Shown: positions 16,539 to 26,497, numbered from the stretch's first letter. The stretch is DNA of 64,000 nt from Hyphomicrobium sp. 12-62-95 (GCA_002279935.1 NCCZ01000006.1:62001-126000); one strand, 5' to 3'. A program made the numbers and translations. The notes: generated from the letters alone by a model not told the origin.

Positions 16539-17618
16539 CTATCTCACACGTGACACTTGACCGGTGGTGGCGTGGCGCACGAGCCAGAGGTGGCGGACGG
16601 CGATGGCCAGCACAATGGCGGCGAAGCCCTGGTGAGCGATGCCGAGACCGATGGGGACGGCGTGCAGCAACGTGACGATGCCGAGCGCCATCTGAGCAAG
16701 GAGACCGGCGGCGAGGAGCAGCGCGGAGGAGCGGACTTCGCCGCTCGTTCCCGAGCGCAAAATGCTGACGCAATGCCAGAGCCCAAGCGCCACAACGATG
16801 TAGGCGACGAGGCGGTGATTGAATTGCACGGTGACGGCGTTTTCGACGAAGTTTATGAGCCACGGAGACATCGCGAAGATGTCGTCTGGGATGAATTGGC
16901 CATTCATGAGCGGCCAGGTGTTGTAGGCGAGGCCCGCCTTTAGGCCCGCCACGAACGCGCCGAGTGCCACCTGCGCGAAGACGATGAGCACGATGATCAG
17001 GGCGACGGCCACAGCGTTGGCGGGTAAGGGCGCGCTGCGGATGATGCCGGGCGTGTCGCTCAGGTCCATCGCGAGCCAGACAAGCAGGCCAAGGATCAGG
17101 AAAGCGACGGACAGGTGCAAAGCGAGGCGGTAGTGGCTGACGTCAATCCGGTCAACGAGACCCGACGAGACCATGTACCAGCCGATGGCGCCTTGCAGGC
17201 CGCCCAGCGCTAGGACGCCCAGATATTTTGGAAGCGCGCCGGGGCGGAGCATGCCACGCCAAGCGAAGATGGCGAGGGGAAGCGCGAAGGCGAGGCCGAT
17301 GATGCGACCGAGGAAGCGGTGGCCCCATTCCCACCAGTAGATGAACTTGAACTCGTCGAGCGACATGCCCTTGTTGACGATCTGATATTCGGGGATCTGC
17401 CGGTACTTCTCCAGCGCCTCGAGCCAATGGGCTTCGGTGAGGGGCGGAATGGCGCCCAAGATCGGCTTCCATTCGGTGATCGACAGCCCACTGTCGGTGA
17501 GCCGGGTGGCGCCGCCCACGATGATCATAAGAAGAACGAGCATCGCGATGGAGGCGAGCCACGCTTGAACCACCCGGTCTGCGTCCGTTCGATCCATGGC
17601 CATCGCGGCATGCGCCAT
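16539..17618 (-). CDS. ctaA: heme A synthase (COX15/CtaA family)
   Basis: Oxidises the C8 methyl of heme O to give heme A for aa3 cytochrome oxidase, in the inner membrane. 359 residues with eight helices. GGATRLTDSGLSITEWKPI near 34-52, WEWGHRFLGRIIG near 89-101, FNHRLVAYIVVALG near 266-279 and AHQGFAAIVLAIAVRHLW near 325-342 hold the heme-ligand histidines and family motifs of the proteobacterial/mitochondrial type. I start at the ATG at 17618, preceded by GAGGGA; the frame is open further upstream but would overlap the divergent DUF2842 gene. Confidence 0.92.
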   Translation of the reverse strand: MAHAAMAMDRTDADRVVQAWLASIAMLVLLMIIVGGATRLTDSGLSITEWKPILGAIPPLTEAHWLEALEKYRQIPEYQIVNKGMSLDEFKFIYWWEWGHRFLGRIIGLAFALPLAIFAWRGMLRPGALPKYLGVLALGGLQGAIGWYMVSSGLVDRIDVSHYRLALHLSVAFLILGLLVWLAMDLSDTPGIIRSAPLPANAVAVALIIVLIVFAQVALGAFVAGLKAGLAYNTWPLMNGQFIPDDIFAMSPWLINFVENAVTVQFNHRLVAYIVVALGLWHCVSILRSGTSGEVRSSALLLAAGLLAQMALGIVTLLHAVPIGLGIAHQGFAAIVLAIAVRHLWLVRHATTGQVSRVR

Positions 17619-17735
17619 CTGTGGTCCCTCGCTTGACTCCCAACGGGCATCTGATAGCCGCTTCGGCTGGGTGCCTGCAATGCAATCCGGCATCCATGGA
17701 CGAGACGTAACTCCGGTATCTAGACAGGATCGCGC

Positions 17736-17939
17736 ATGACCCCCCGCATTCGAAAGCTCGTCGGCGCCATTCTGCTGCTGGTGGTGATTGCGGTCTATTC
17801 GCTGGGGGCCATGGTGGTCGCAGTCATCCTTCAGGTCAACGAAGCCAACAAGTCGATCGAGTTGCTCTACTACGTCGTCGCCGGACTGTTGTGGGTGCTC
17901 CCGGCCGGCCTGATCATCAAGTGGATGCAGAAGTCGTAA
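17736..17939 (+). CDS. DUF2842 family small membrane protein
   Basis: 67 residues with two membrane helices (about 8-31 and 43-60) joined by a short polar segment NEANKSIE, ending KWMQKS. This matches the alphaproteobacterial DUF2842 family, which is often found beside ctaA. No function is known. Divergent from ctaA, convergent with the polysaccharide deacetylase gene. Confidence 0.8.
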   Translation: MTPRIRKLVGAILLLVVIAVYSLGAMVVAVILQVNEANKSIELLYYVVAGLLWVLPAGLIIKWMQKS

Positions 17940-17946
17940 GCCGGCG

Positions 17947-19014
17947 TTAGGCGGCGGCGGGGGCACCCAATAGACGCTTGGCGGCGTCGCGCAAGGCGAA
18001 TGGCGCGCCCGACATCAGGACCTTCAAGAAGCGCGTGTCCTGGTAGTCGCCGTTGAGAGAAACGCGCGGCAGGGCCGTCAGGCGGTTCTGGTGGCGCGCG
18101 TGGATCAGGCCTTTGCGCGTCGTGACGGCGGTGGCGACACCGGCCTCGGACGCGAGGTGGAATTCGCGCTCACCGGCGGCACTCGGATCGCCATAGGGGA
18201 AGCTGAAGTGTTGGCACGGGCGGCCCAGTTCTTTTTCCAGGGTGGCGATGCTTTCGATGATTTCAGCGCGGGCGCGATCTTCCGGCAATTTGGCCAGGGC
18301 GTAGTGATCGTTCGTGTGGGCGCCTATGGTGACGAGCGGATCTGACGCCAGTGCGCGGAGTTCGTCCCAGTTGAGCAGCAGATCGCGCGCCAGAGCGCGG
18401 CCATCGACGCCATTCTGGCGGGCGAGATCGGAAACGATGGCGCGGGCGGCGTCCTCGTCCATGCGGCGCAGCTGCCAGTAGATCTCGTGGAAGGCGCGCT
18501 CTTTAGCCGGGACGGTCGACGTTTCATAACGGTGCGGTCCGTCTTCGAAGGGGACATCGATGGTATCGGCGCGGCGAATGGCTTCTTCGAGGACGAGCCA
18601 CCAAAGATCGGCATTGCCAGTGGGGAAGTTGGCCGGGACGAAGACGGTAAACGGGAGACCGAATTTGCGGAATACCGGAAGGACGTAGTCGCGGTTATCG
18701 CGATAGCCGTCGTCGAAGGTGAAGCAGGCGAAAGGGCGCTCCGCGGGGCCGGCGGCGAGGCGGGTTGCGACATCGTCGAGACCAATAACATCGAAGCCAG
18801 CGGCGAGAACTTCGCTCAAAACAGCCTCGAGAAACTCAGGCGTGATCTTGAGGATTCGGTTGGGTTCGAACTCTTGCGGAGGCTCGGGGCGGACGTGGTG
18901 CAAGGTAAAGATCACGCCCGCGCCACCGGTCAGTGGCGCAAGCATGGCGTCGGCGCGCGCGTAGTGCAGCGCGGAGAGTGCAGCCTTGATGAGCGACGTC
19001 ATTCTCCGGCTCAT
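17947..19014 (-). CDS. polysaccharide deacetylase (NodB homology domain)
   Basis: About 355 residues. FTFDDGYRDNRDYVLPVFR near 98-116 holds the metal/base Asp pair, GAHTNDHYAL near 232 the two His ligands (H-x3-H), and HFSFPYGDPSAAG near 268 the third motif. The LPFTVFVPANFPTGNADLWW segment is typical of polysaccharide-locus deacetylases. It would remove N-acetyl groups from the sugar chain made by the neighbouring locus, as HfsH does for holdfast polysaccharide. ATG at 19014 or 19002; the second has GGAGA too close, so I prefer the first, without strong support. Confidence 0.82.
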   Translation of the reverse strand: MSRRMTSLIKAALSALHYARADAMLAPLTGGAGVIFTLHHVRPEPPQEFEPNRILKITPEFLEAVLSEVLAAGFDVIGLDDVATRLAAGPAERPFACFTFDDGYRDNRDYVLPVFRKFGLPFTVFVPANFPTGNADLWWLVLEEAIRRADTIDVPFEDGPHRYETSTVPAKERAFHEIYWQLRRMDEDAARAIVSDLARQNGVDGRALARDLLLNWDELRALASDPLVTIGAHTNDHYALAKLPEDRARAEIIESIATLEKELGRPCQHFSFPYGDPSAAGEREFHLASEAGVATAVTTRKGLIHARHQNRLTALPRVSLNGDYQDTRFLKVLMSGAPFALRDAAKRLLGAPAAA

Positions 19015-19134
19015 TCCACGGGGCCTTTGCAATGGATCGAGACGCACCTCAGGGGGGCGTTCGGATGACGCCTTGCAATCCTCGTGCTAGCTGGAGAAAC
19101 ACATCTTCCGAGGCGGCGTGGACCCGGCGTATGG

Positions 19135-19149
19135 TTTAGAAATGGTTAA
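19135..19149 (-). promoter_or_regulatory. near-match CtrA box upstream of the deacetylase gene
   Basis: On the minus strand this reads TTAA-N7-TAAA, one mismatch from the CtrA consensus TTAA-N7-TTAA, and its first half is the variant TTAACCAT. It sits about 120 bases upstream of the deacetylase start, in the gap after the Wzc-like gene. Confidence 0.3.
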
Positions 19150-19163
19150 AGAATGGCCCGCCA

Positions 19164-21428
19164 TCAACCAGCGACGGCGGCGGCCGGACGTCCAGTGCGA
19201 ACGATCCTCTGGCCAGGAATAGCAGCCATCTGGCGGTCGTAACGAACGAGATCGATTTCGGCCACTTCGAAGCCGAGATAGCTGCCCGGCGGATCACGGA
19301 GAGCAGAGCCGATGCGGCCCGGATCGGCGACCACGACGCCGCAGTCCACGCGCCCCTCGATCGCCTCGAAGAAGGCGCGGGCGGATTCGTAGCGTCCGGC
19401 GATGACGACCTGGTCATAGGCCTCGTCGAGGGCATCGAGGATCAGATTGAGGCGATCTTGATCAAGCTCGGGCGCAGTACCGTCGGTGAAACTGCCGGTG
19501 GTCATGATGTGCGCATCGCTGCCGGGAATGCGGCGGATGATTTGTTCGAAGCTGGCACCGCCGTTCAAAAGTTCGGCGAGGCCGGGTCCGCCGGGCAGCG
19601 ACAAGGCGTGAGCGATGCCGTCCCCTTCGGGCGACCAGTCGACAAGGATGGCGCTGGAGCCAAGTTCGGCTAAGGCCTTGCACAGTTCAATCGCGTGGCT
19701 GCTGACGCCCATTAGATCCGTTTCGCCCGACACCATGGTTCGATAGCCCGCACCATCGGCGCGCGAGGCGATCCGGCGGGCCAGTGCTCCGATCGAGCTC
19801 ACACGGGCGGTTTCGTTTTCGCCGATGGCGGTTGCGTCCTGATTGGATGGTGTTGCGGAGGGGGCATTAGCGGCTGCCGGACCCGACATCGGTTCGGTCA
19901 GTGCGTCGATCTCATCCTCATCGATGTGTGGGCGTGGCGGGGCGGCGCGATGGGCAGCCGGAGGCAGCACGGGTTCCTTGCGGGCGGCGGTGCGCACGGG
20001 TGCGGCCTGCCTCGCCGACGCCGTAGCCGGACGGGCGCCGGACAGCAGCGCTTTGGTGATCGTCAGAGCGAGACCAAGCAGGAGTGTCGCGAATGCGGCC
20101 AACGCCGCGAAGGGGCCCTTGCGGGGAAAGACTGGAATTCTGGCTGCGCGCGCACGGCTGACAATTCTAGCTTCAATGGGCACGGCGCGGCTGTCGGCCT
20201 TGGCGCGATTGGCTTCGTACTGGGCCTGGAGACGCTCCAATTCGGCGCGCTTCGATTGCGCCTCGGTCTGAAGTTGACGCAGTTTGACTTCGTCGGGACC
20301 GGTGTCGACGACGCGGGTTTTAACGCTGGCGATATCCTTTTGCACCGCATCGACGCGCATGCTGGCGGACTTCGCTTCTTTCTCCATGCTGTCGACGACC
20401 TTGGCGACTTCCGCCGCAATCTGCTTTTTCAGGCCGGCGAGATCGGCGTTCAGCTGCTGCATGCGCGGGTGGCCGGGCAACAAGGAGACCGAGAGTTCCG
20501 AGATCTGGCGCTCCAGGCGCACGCGCTGCTGGGCGACGGCCTGGATCAGCGGTGAGCGCTGGACTTCGGGAATGGCATCGCCACTGCCCGACTTCATCAT
20601 CTCGCGGGCGGCACTGAGGCGGGATTCGATGTCGCCTTTCAAGGACTGGGTGCGCGAAAGTTCAGCGGTCAGTTCGGCGAGCTGCTGTTCGTTGAGGCCG
20701 GTCTGTTGTTGGCCACCGCGGAAGATATCGGCTTTGCCGCGAAACTGTTCGACGGCGGCATCGGCTTCGCCGACTTCGGCTTTGAGTTTTTCGATCTTGG
20801 GCGCCAGGGCCTGCTGCACTTCGTCCGTTTCGACAATGGACTGGTTGGCGAGCGAGGCGCGGTAGGCTTCGGCGAGTGCGTTGGGCACTTCGGCGGCGAG
20901 ATCGGGATCGTTGGAGGTAAAGCGGATCGCGATGGCGCGGCTTTCCTTGGGCGAATAGATCTCGAGCTTGTCGTAGAAGCGATTGAGGACACGATCTTGT
21001 TCGCTTTCGCCGGGGCGCGGATTGCCAATGCCGGCCATGCGGAGAATGCGGCCAAAGGTGTCGACGGGTCCGAGGGCCGGATTGAATTCAGCGCGCTCCG
21101 ATAGGTTCAGCTGGGTGGCGATGGCGGTGCCCAATTCCGGCGAGCGCAAGGCGCGGACGTGTGTGTTGACGGCTTCCTTGTCCATGCGAACGGCAACGCC
21201 GTCCGATCCACCGCCGCCATCCTTGCGCGGGGACTGGAAGGGATCGCTGACGCCTTTTGCGGAGACCACGAGTTCGGCTTCAGACTGATAGCGGGGCGCA
21301 ACCAGGGTCAACCCCAGGAACGTCAATGCGCCGGCTCCCGCCGCAAACACGACGAGGCGTGGGATACTCTTCTTGATGGCCGCGAAGACCGCACTTAGTT
21401 CAATGTTGTCGGGCGAAGCTTGGGACAT
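19164..21428 (-). CDS. Wzc/GumC-like polysaccharide co-polymerase with degenerate kinase domain
   Basis: 754 residues. A Wzz domain opens with a membrane helix near 26-46; long coiled-coil helices occupy about 190-420; a second helix lies near 440-465; a Pro/Ala-rich linker follows; then a P-loop-like domain from about 555 to the end. In active tyrosine autokinases that domain has a GK[ST] Walker A; here the corresponding loop is SGETDLMGVSSHAIEL without Lys, the Walker A-prime site is AILVDWSPEG, and the C-terminal Tyr cluster is missing. It should set chain length and couple to the outer membrane pore but not phosphorylate. Divergent from the wza-like gene. Confidence 0.82.
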   Translation of the reverse strand: MSQASPDNIELSAVFAAIKKSIPRLVVFAAGAGALTFLGLTLVAPRYQSEAELVVSAKGVSDPFQSPRKDGGGGSDGVAVRMDKEAVNTHVRALRSPELGTAIATQLNLSERAEFNPALGPVDTFGRILRMAGIGNPRPGESEQDRVLNRFYDKLEIYSPKESRAIAIRFTSNDPDLAAEVPNALAEAYRASLANQSIVETDEVQQALAPKIEKLKAEVGEADAAVEQFRGKADIFRGGQQQTGLNEQQLAELTAELSRTQSLKGDIESRLSAAREMMKSGSGDAIPEVQRSPLIQAVAQQRVRLERQISELSVSLLPGHPRMQQLNADLAGLKKQIAAEVAKVVDSMEKEAKSASMRVDAVQKDIASVKTRVVDTGPDEVKLRQLQTEAQSKRAELERLQAQYEANRAKADSRAVPIEARIVSRARAARIPVFPRKGPFAALAAFATLLLGLALTITKALLSGARPATASARQAAPVRTAARKEPVLPPAAHRAAPPRPHIDEDEIDALTEPMSGPAAANAPSATPSNQDATAIGENETARVSSIGALARRIASRADGAGYRTMVSGETDLMGVSSHAIELCKALAELGSSAILVDWSPEGDGIAHALSLPGGPGLAELLNGGASFEQIIRRIPGSDAHIMTTGSFTDGTAPELDQDRLNLILDALDEAYDQVVIAGRYESARAFFEAIEGRVDCGVVVADPGRIGSALRDPPGSYLGFEVAEIDLVRYDRQMAAIPGQRIVRTGRPAAAVAG

Positions 21429-21613
21429 GGCGAAGGGAAACCGCTTTGGAGGAACGCCCGTTGGGGCGAGACCGACTCTGACAGAGCGGATTAAAGCGGT
21501 ACGGCGGTAAGCAATCTCTTAATCGTGCCGGAAAAAGACAGCCGGTGAGCGTTTGTTAACTCCCGCCGCGTACAAAGGCGAAGATGTGAAGTGTGTGAAC
21601 GGATGTTTGTGAC

Positions 21614-22306
21614 ATGGCTGCCCGCGTGCAAACCCACCTGACCAGCTCGATTTTCGTGTCGATGGCCCTGCTTTTGTCCGGGTGTGCGTCGTCGTCGGAT
21701 TTCACTGTTCCGATGCCGGATATCGGCCTCAGCATGCCAGCCAGCGAAGCGCCGATGGTCGAGGTCGCCGAAGGGGTTGCCTATGGGGAGCCGCCGGTCG
21801 TCCCGGCCGGCTTCGGCGGCGGACCGCAGGCCGTGGCGGATAGCGATGGCCCTTATCTCCTCGACACGGGCGACAGGCTGCGCGTGTTCGTTTACGGCCA
21901 GCCCAATCTGTCGCGGGGCTACACGGTCGACCATGAAGGCAAAATCACCGTGCCGTTGATCGGCAGCGTCCATTCGCGCGGTCTGACAACACGGGATCTG
22001 GAAGCATCGATTGCCGCCAAGCTTGGCTCCGAATTCGTGCGCGATCCGCAGGTGACGGTGGATGTGCAGCAAAACCGGCCATTTTTCATTCATGGCGAGG
22101 TCAAGACGGCCGGCCAATATCCGTATGTTTCGGGCATGACGGTGGAGACGGCCGTTGCGATCGCCGGTGGCCTTTCCGATCGCGGCTCAACGCGCAAGTT
22201 CCGCATTACGCGGCGGACCAATGGGTTCGTGGAGCAGATTATCGCGCCGGCCGACTATGTCGTTAAGCCGGGCGACACGGTTTTCGTGTACGAGCGGTTC
22301 TTCTGA
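21614..22306 (+). CDS. outer membrane polysaccharide export lipoprotein (Wza/OPX)
   Basis: 230 residues. Signal peptide with a lipobox LLLSGC near residues 20-25 predicts acylation of that Cys. The polysaccharide export domain starts at YLLDTGDRLRVFVYGQPNLS near 84, with KITVPLIGSVHSRGLTTRDLE, and is followed by one SLBB domain (FFIHGEVKTAGQYPYVSGMT). It forms the outer membrane export channel that docks on the Wzc-like partner. The short length matches OPX proteins of holdfast and exopolysaccharide loci. Divergent promoter region shared with the Wzc-like gene. Confidence 0.88.
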   Translation: MAARVQTHLTSSIFVSMALLLSGCASSSDFTVPMPDIGLSMPASEAPMVEVAEGVAYGEPPVVPAGFGGGPQAVADSDGPYLLDTGDRLRVFVYGQPNLSRGYTVDHEGKITVPLIGSVHSRGLTTRDLEASIAAKLGSEFVRDPQVTVDVQQNRPFFIHGEVKTAGQYPYVSGMTVETAVAIAGGLSDRGSTRKFRITRRTNGFVEQIIAPADYVVKPGDTVFVYERFF

Positions 22307-22338
22307 TCCCGAAATTTTCTTAACGCCCCGGCATACCC

Positions 22339-23472
22339 GTGACCCAGCGGCTACGCATTCTGCACATCATGCGCGCGCCGGTCGGCGGGCTGTTCCGTCA
22401 CGTGCTCGATCTGGCGGCGGAACAGGCGGTCCAAGGGCACGACGTGGGAATTCTCGCCGATGCCACGGCGTCCGATGCCCTCACCGACCAGCGCTTTGCC
22501 GCTATCGCACCGAAACTTTCGCTCGGACTGAAACGCGTTGCCATGAGCCGCAAGCCGGGGATTGGCGATCTCAGCGCCGCACGGGCCGTGGCGACCCATG
22601 CGACGTCACTCGGCCTTGATGTGTTGCATGGGCATGGGGCCAAAGGCGGCGCGTATGCACGTCTAGCCGGCCGGGTCGTGAAGGGCCGGGAAGGGCAGCC
22701 GGTCCGGGTTTTTTATACGCCGCACGGCGGCACCTTGAACTTCCCCACCGGGTCCTGGGAGGGCCGCGTTTATCTCGGACTTGAGAAGCTCTTTGCCGCC
22801 ATGACGACCGGGATCGTGTTCGAGAGCGATTTCGCGCGGCGAGCGTTTGCCGAAAAAGTCGGACAGTTACCAACGCCGGCGCGCGTGGTGCCCAATGGAT
22901 TGCAGCCGGCCGATTTTTCCCCTCATGCGCCGAATTCCGATGCCGCTGATTTCGTTTTTATCGGCGAGTTGCGCGATCTGAAGGGCGTCGACGTTCTGCT
23001 GCGTGCACTGCGGCGGCTCAACGACGAGCGGCCGGTGAGCGCGGTGATCGTGGGATCGGGACCGCATGGCGAACGGTTCAAGGCCCTGGCGGGGGAACTT
23101 GATCTCAATGGCGTCGTGCGGTTTCCCGGCGCCATGCCCGCGACGGCGGCGTTCGCGCTCGGCCGGGCGCTGGTGGTGCCATCGCTGAAAGAAAGCTTCC
23201 CCTACGTCGTTCTGGAAGGCGCGGCCGCCGGTCTGCCGCTCGTGGCGACCAACGTGGGCGGCATTCCAGAAATCGTTGCAGATACGGACACGCCGCTTGT
23301 GCCAGCCGGGGACGTTACGGCGTTGGCTGATCTGATGCGGGGCGTTTTAGTTGACTGCAACGCAGCCCGTGCGCGGGCCGGGCGGCTCAAGGATAATGTT
23401 GCCGCGAAATTCACCGTGGCGCGGATGACCGCGGATATCCTCGATTTTTATAGAAGCGCCGGGCGGCATTAA
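22339..23472 (+). CDS. glycosyltransferase family 4
   Basis: 377 residues, two Rossmann domains (GT-B). The N-terminal motif ILHIMRAPVGGLFRHVLDLA near 6-25 is the acceptor side; FVIGELRDLKGVDVLLRAL-like segment near 209-227 and PSLKESFPYVVLEGAAAGLP near 282-301 (Glu of the E-x7-E motif) mark the donor nucleotide-sugar domain. It would add a sugar to the lipid-linked repeat unit. The start is GTG at 22339, 32 bases after the wza-like stop. Confidence 0.87.
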   Translation: MTQRLRILHIMRAPVGGLFRHVLDLAAEQAVQGHDVGILADATASDALTDQRFAAIAPKLSLGLKRVAMSRKPGIGDLSAARAVATHATSLGLDVLHGHGAKGGAYARLAGRVVKGREGQPVRVFYTPHGGTLNFPTGSWEGRVYLGLEKLFAAMTTGIVFESDFARRAFAEKVGQLPTPARVVPNGLQPADFSPHAPNSDAADFVFIGELRDLKGVDVLLRALRRLNDERPVSAVIVGSGPHGERFKALAGELDLNGVVRFPGAMPATAAFALGRALVVPSLKESFPYVVLEGAAAGLPLVATNVGGIPEIVADTDTPLVPAGDVTALADLMRGVLVDCNAARARAGRLKDNVAAKFTVARMTADILDFYRSAGRH

Positions 23473-23484
23473 GCTTTCGTTTAC
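23469..23484 (+). promoter_or_regulatory. near-match CtrA box before the initiating transferase gene
   Basis: TTAA-N7-TTTAC, one mismatch from TTAA-N7-TTAAC. It overlaps the stop codon of the GT4 gene and lies about 95 bases before the next start. Confidence 0.25.
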
Positions 23485-23576
23485 CGTGGATCGTCCGGCG
23501 ACGGACATCGAAGAAGCGGTGGCACGGCCGATGCTTTGGAAGAGGCCACTTGTCCTCCTCCAACGGGCCACATGCC

Positions 23577-25061
23577 ATGCCGTCTGCAGCCGTCATCGAT
23601 CTTACCCATCTTCCTCGTCTCGCCGCCGGTTGGCGGACGGACGAAGGCGCGCTCGTCTCCCAGCGGGTGCTGACGGGCGCCGTTCGGATCATGGACGCCG
23701 TTCTGGTGGCGGCCGTCGGGCTTGCGATCGCGCTCCTCTATGTGAGCGAACCCATTGTGACACGCGACGCGGATTACGCGCTGCTGCTGGCGGGAGCGGC
23801 TGTGGTTCAGCTGACGGTCTTTCAAGCCTTGCAGCTTTACAATCCAGCGCGGTTCTCTTCGTTCATCGGACAGTTGCCGCGCGTGCTCGTTGGTTGGGTG
23901 ATCACGCTGGCAATCGTGGGTGCGGGCCTGGTGTTTATGAAAGCCGCGCACGAATATTCTCGCGTCTGGCTGGTGTTGTGGTTTCTGGTCGGCGCTGTGG
24001 CGCTGATCGCAGGACGTGGCCTGCTGACCCATTTCGTGCGGACGTGGGCGCGGCAGGGCCGCCTCTATCGCCGCGCGGTGATTTACGGAGCGGGTGCGGT
24101 ATCCGAAGACGTCATCCAGCAGTTGGAGCGCGATGCGGGCACCGACATTCGCATTTCGGGGATTTTTGATGAGCGTGACCAGGAAGGCCGTGCGCCGCGC
24201 CTGATCGCAGGATATCCACGCCTGGGCGGGTTGAAGGAATTGCTCGCTCTTGGCCGCGAGAGCCGCATCGATCTCGTGATCGTGGCGCTGCCGGTGACGG
24301 CTGAGCAGCGGCTGTCGCAGATCGTCAAGCGGCTTTCGGTGCTGCCAGCGGATATCAAGCTGCCGGCACGGGCGACATCGATCCGCTTTTCGCCCAAGAC
24401 CTATAGCCATGTCGGGTCGGTGGCGATGATCGATCTGCACGACAAGCCGATCGCCGACTGGGGCACGGTTTCGAAGTGGGTGTTTGACAAGACGATTGCG
24501 GCGCTGGCGCTGATCCTGCTGGCTCCGGTGATGGCGGCGGTGGCCGTTGCCATTCGCCTCGACAGCCGTGGGCCGGTGCTCTTCAAGCAAAAGCGCTATG
24601 GGTTCAACAACGAGTTGATCGAGGTTTACAAGTTCCGCTCGATGTACACCGATGTGTGCGATGCGAAGGCCGCCCGGCTCGTGACCAAGGACGACCCACG
24701 CGTGACGAAGGTCGGCCGGTTTATTCGCAAGACGAGCCTGGACGAGCTCCCGCAGCTGTTCAACGTGCTGAAGGGTAATCTTTCGCTGGTGGGGCCGCGG
24801 CCGCACGCGGTGTCGGCGAAGGCCGACAACAGGCTGTACGACGAGGTCGTTGACGGGTACTTCGCGCGCCACAAGGTGAAGCCCGGAATCACGGGGTGGG
24901 CGCAGATCAACGGCTGGCGCGGAGAGACCGACACGGCGGAAAAGATCGAGAAGCGCGTCGAGCACGATCTTTACTATATCGAGAACTGGTCGGTGTTGTT
25001 CGACCTCTACATTCTCCTGAAGACGCCGGTTTCTCTGCTCAAGACAGAGAATGCGTACTGA
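23577..25061 (+). CDS. undecaprenyl-phosphate sugar phosphotransferase (WcaJ/HfsE type)
   Basis: About 494 residues. Four to five N-terminal membrane helices, a CoA-binding-like Rossmann domain ([17 protein letters not shown] near 163-179), another helix near 300-325, and the catalytic bacterial sugar transferase domain with [44 protein letters not shown] and [11 protein letters not shown]. It starts a repeat unit by moving a hexose-1-phosphate (often glucose) to undecaprenyl phosphate. ATG at 23577 used; a TTG at 23550 with AGAGG upstream is an alternative start. Confidence 0.88.
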   Translation: MPSAAVIDLTHLPRLAAGWRTDEGALVSQRVLTGAVRIMDAVLVAAVGLAIALLYVSEPIVTRDADYALLLAGAAVVQLTVFQALQLYNPARFSSFIGQLPRVLVGWVITLAIVGAGLVFMKAAHEYSRVWLVLWFLVGAVALIAGRGLLTHFVRTWARQGRLYRRAVIYGAGAVSEDVIQQLERDAGTDIRISGIFDERDQEGRAPRLIAGYPRLGGLKELLALGRESRIDLVIVALPVTAEQRLSQIVKRLSVLPADIKLPARATSIRFSPKTYSHVGSVAMIDLHDKPIADWGTVSKWVFDKTIAALALILLAPVMAAVAVAIRLDSRGPVLFKQKRYGFNNELIEVYKFRSMYTDVCDAKAARLVTKDDPRVTKVGRFIRKTSLDELPQLFNVLKGNLSLVGPRPHAVSAKADNRLYDEVVDGYFARHKVKPGITGWAQINGWRGETDTAEKIEKRVEHDLYYIENWSVLFDLYILLKTPVSLLKTENAY

Positions 25062-25234
25062 TCGGGCGAACGATGAACGGCGATGGGCGGCCGCACCTTG
25101 AATGGAGGGGCGGCCGCAGCCGTTTCTGGGGGAGCTGACGGTCATGTGGCATCCGGCAAAAATCGGATGGCCGGACCCAGGTTCGGCCCGGGGTTTGCAA
25201 TCTGGTCTCCAACATCATCGGAGCCCTGATTCTC

Positions 25235-26497
25235 ATGGCAGTTGCGGCACACTCAATCCCGTATCTGGACGGTTCGGTAACGGACCGGACGGCATCTGGC
25301 GCGACCGGTAAAAGCGCCGTTCATCTTCTGGCGCTGGCGGCCGTCTGGCTCACGTTTTCGACCAGCGGCGTCGTGTTCTCGGAACCCGCACCCGTCGATG
25401 TGCTTTCGGGCGGGTTGCTGGTCCTTTTGCCGGCGGTCGGGCTCGTGCTCGTTTCGCCGTTGCTGCTGACCTATTTGAGCCTGTGGCTGGTGGCGGCGGC
25501 GGGGGCTTATCTCGCGTCCACTCTGTCGCGCGATATGGCCGAGTCACTGACGCATACGTCGGTGTCGCTGTTTCTCTATCTGTTGTCGTTTGTGATCGCG
25601 GCTTTCGTGGCGCGGCGGCCGGTGGCGCATACGAAACTCATCTTCTCGGCGTGGATGTTTGCGGCGCTCGTGGCAGCGGGCGCGGGGCTTGCCGGGTACA
25701 TACATGCGGTTCCCGGCGCATATGAACTCTTCACGAAATTCGACCGCGTCGCTGGCACGTTCAAGGATCCGAACGTCTTCGGGCCGTTCCTGGTGCCGCC
25801 GTTTCTTTACTGCCTGCATCTGGCGATCACGCGCTCTGCTGGCCGCGCGCTGCTTCCCCTTGCGGGCGCTGGTTTCTTTGCCGTGGCTGTGCTGCTCAGC
25901 TTTTCGCGCGGGGCGTGGGTCAATCTGGCGCTTGCAGCCGTTCTGTATGTCTGGCTGGCGTTCGTGACGGCGCCGGGCCTTGGTCAGCGGGCGCGGATCA
26001 TCACGCTGTCGGCGATTGGCGCCATCGTCGCGGCAGGCGCCATTCTGGTCGCGCTGCAGTTCGATAACGTGGCGAGCCTGCTATCGCAGCGTGCGAGCCT
26101 CACGCAAAGCTACGACGTGGGGCCGGATGGACGTTTCGGCGGACAAGAGAAGGCGATTGATCTGATCCTTTCCAATCCGCTTGGCATCGGCGCGCAGCAG
26201 TTCACGGCGATTTATCACCACGAAGAAGTGCACAACGTCTTTCTCAGCATGGCTTTGAACGCGGGCTGGATCGGCGGCGGCGCGTACTGGATCATCACCG
26301 GGCTGACGCTCGTTCTGGGCTTCCGGCATGCGATGCAGGCGACGGTTTGGCGGCCGCTGTTCATTATCGCGTATGCCGCTTTCGTTGCGACGGCGCTCGA
26401 AGGCTGGATCATCGACACCGACCATTGGCGCAGCTTCTATACGCTGATGGCGATCATCTGGGGGCTGATGTCGGCACCGCGAGAACGTGCGGCATGA
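25235..26497 (+). CDS. O-antigen ligase/Wzy-type polymerase membrane protein
   Basis: 420 residues with about eleven membrane helices and one large periplasmic loop near 275-335 containing GPDGRFGGQEKAIDLILSNP and the conserved His of YHHEEVHNVFLSMALNAGW. This layout is the O-antigen ligase/Wzy family; within this locus it is the best candidate for the repeat-unit polymerase. A GGAG lies upstream of the ATG at 25235. Its TGA overlaps the ATG of the next gene (ATGA). No Wzx flippase is visible in the window. Confidence 0.8.
   Translation: MAVAAHSIPYLDGSVTDRTASGATGKSAVHLLALAAVWLTFSTSGVVFSEPAPVDVLSGGLLVLLPAVGLVLVSPLLLTYLSLWLVAAAGAYLASTLSRDMAESLTHTSVSLFLYLLSFVIAAFVARRPVAHTKLIFSAWMFAALVAAGAGLAGYIHAVPGAYELFTKFDRVAGTFKDPNVFGPFLVPPFLYCLHLAITRSAGRALLPLAGAGFFAVAVLLSFSRGAWVNLALAAVLYVWLAFVTAPGLGQRARIITLSAIGAIVAAGAILVALQFDNVASLLSQRASLTQSYDVGPDGRFGGQEKAIDLILSNPLGIGAQQFTAIYHHEEVHNVFLSMALNAGWIGGGAYWIITGLTLVLGFRHAMQATVWRPLFIIAYAAFVATALEGWIIDTDHWRSFYTLMAIIWGLMSAPRERAA

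Noticed and set aside
23481..25145. 554-codon frame antisense to the initiating transferase gene
   Set aside because: Full overlap with a clearly homologous gene; composition is typical of a shadow frame.
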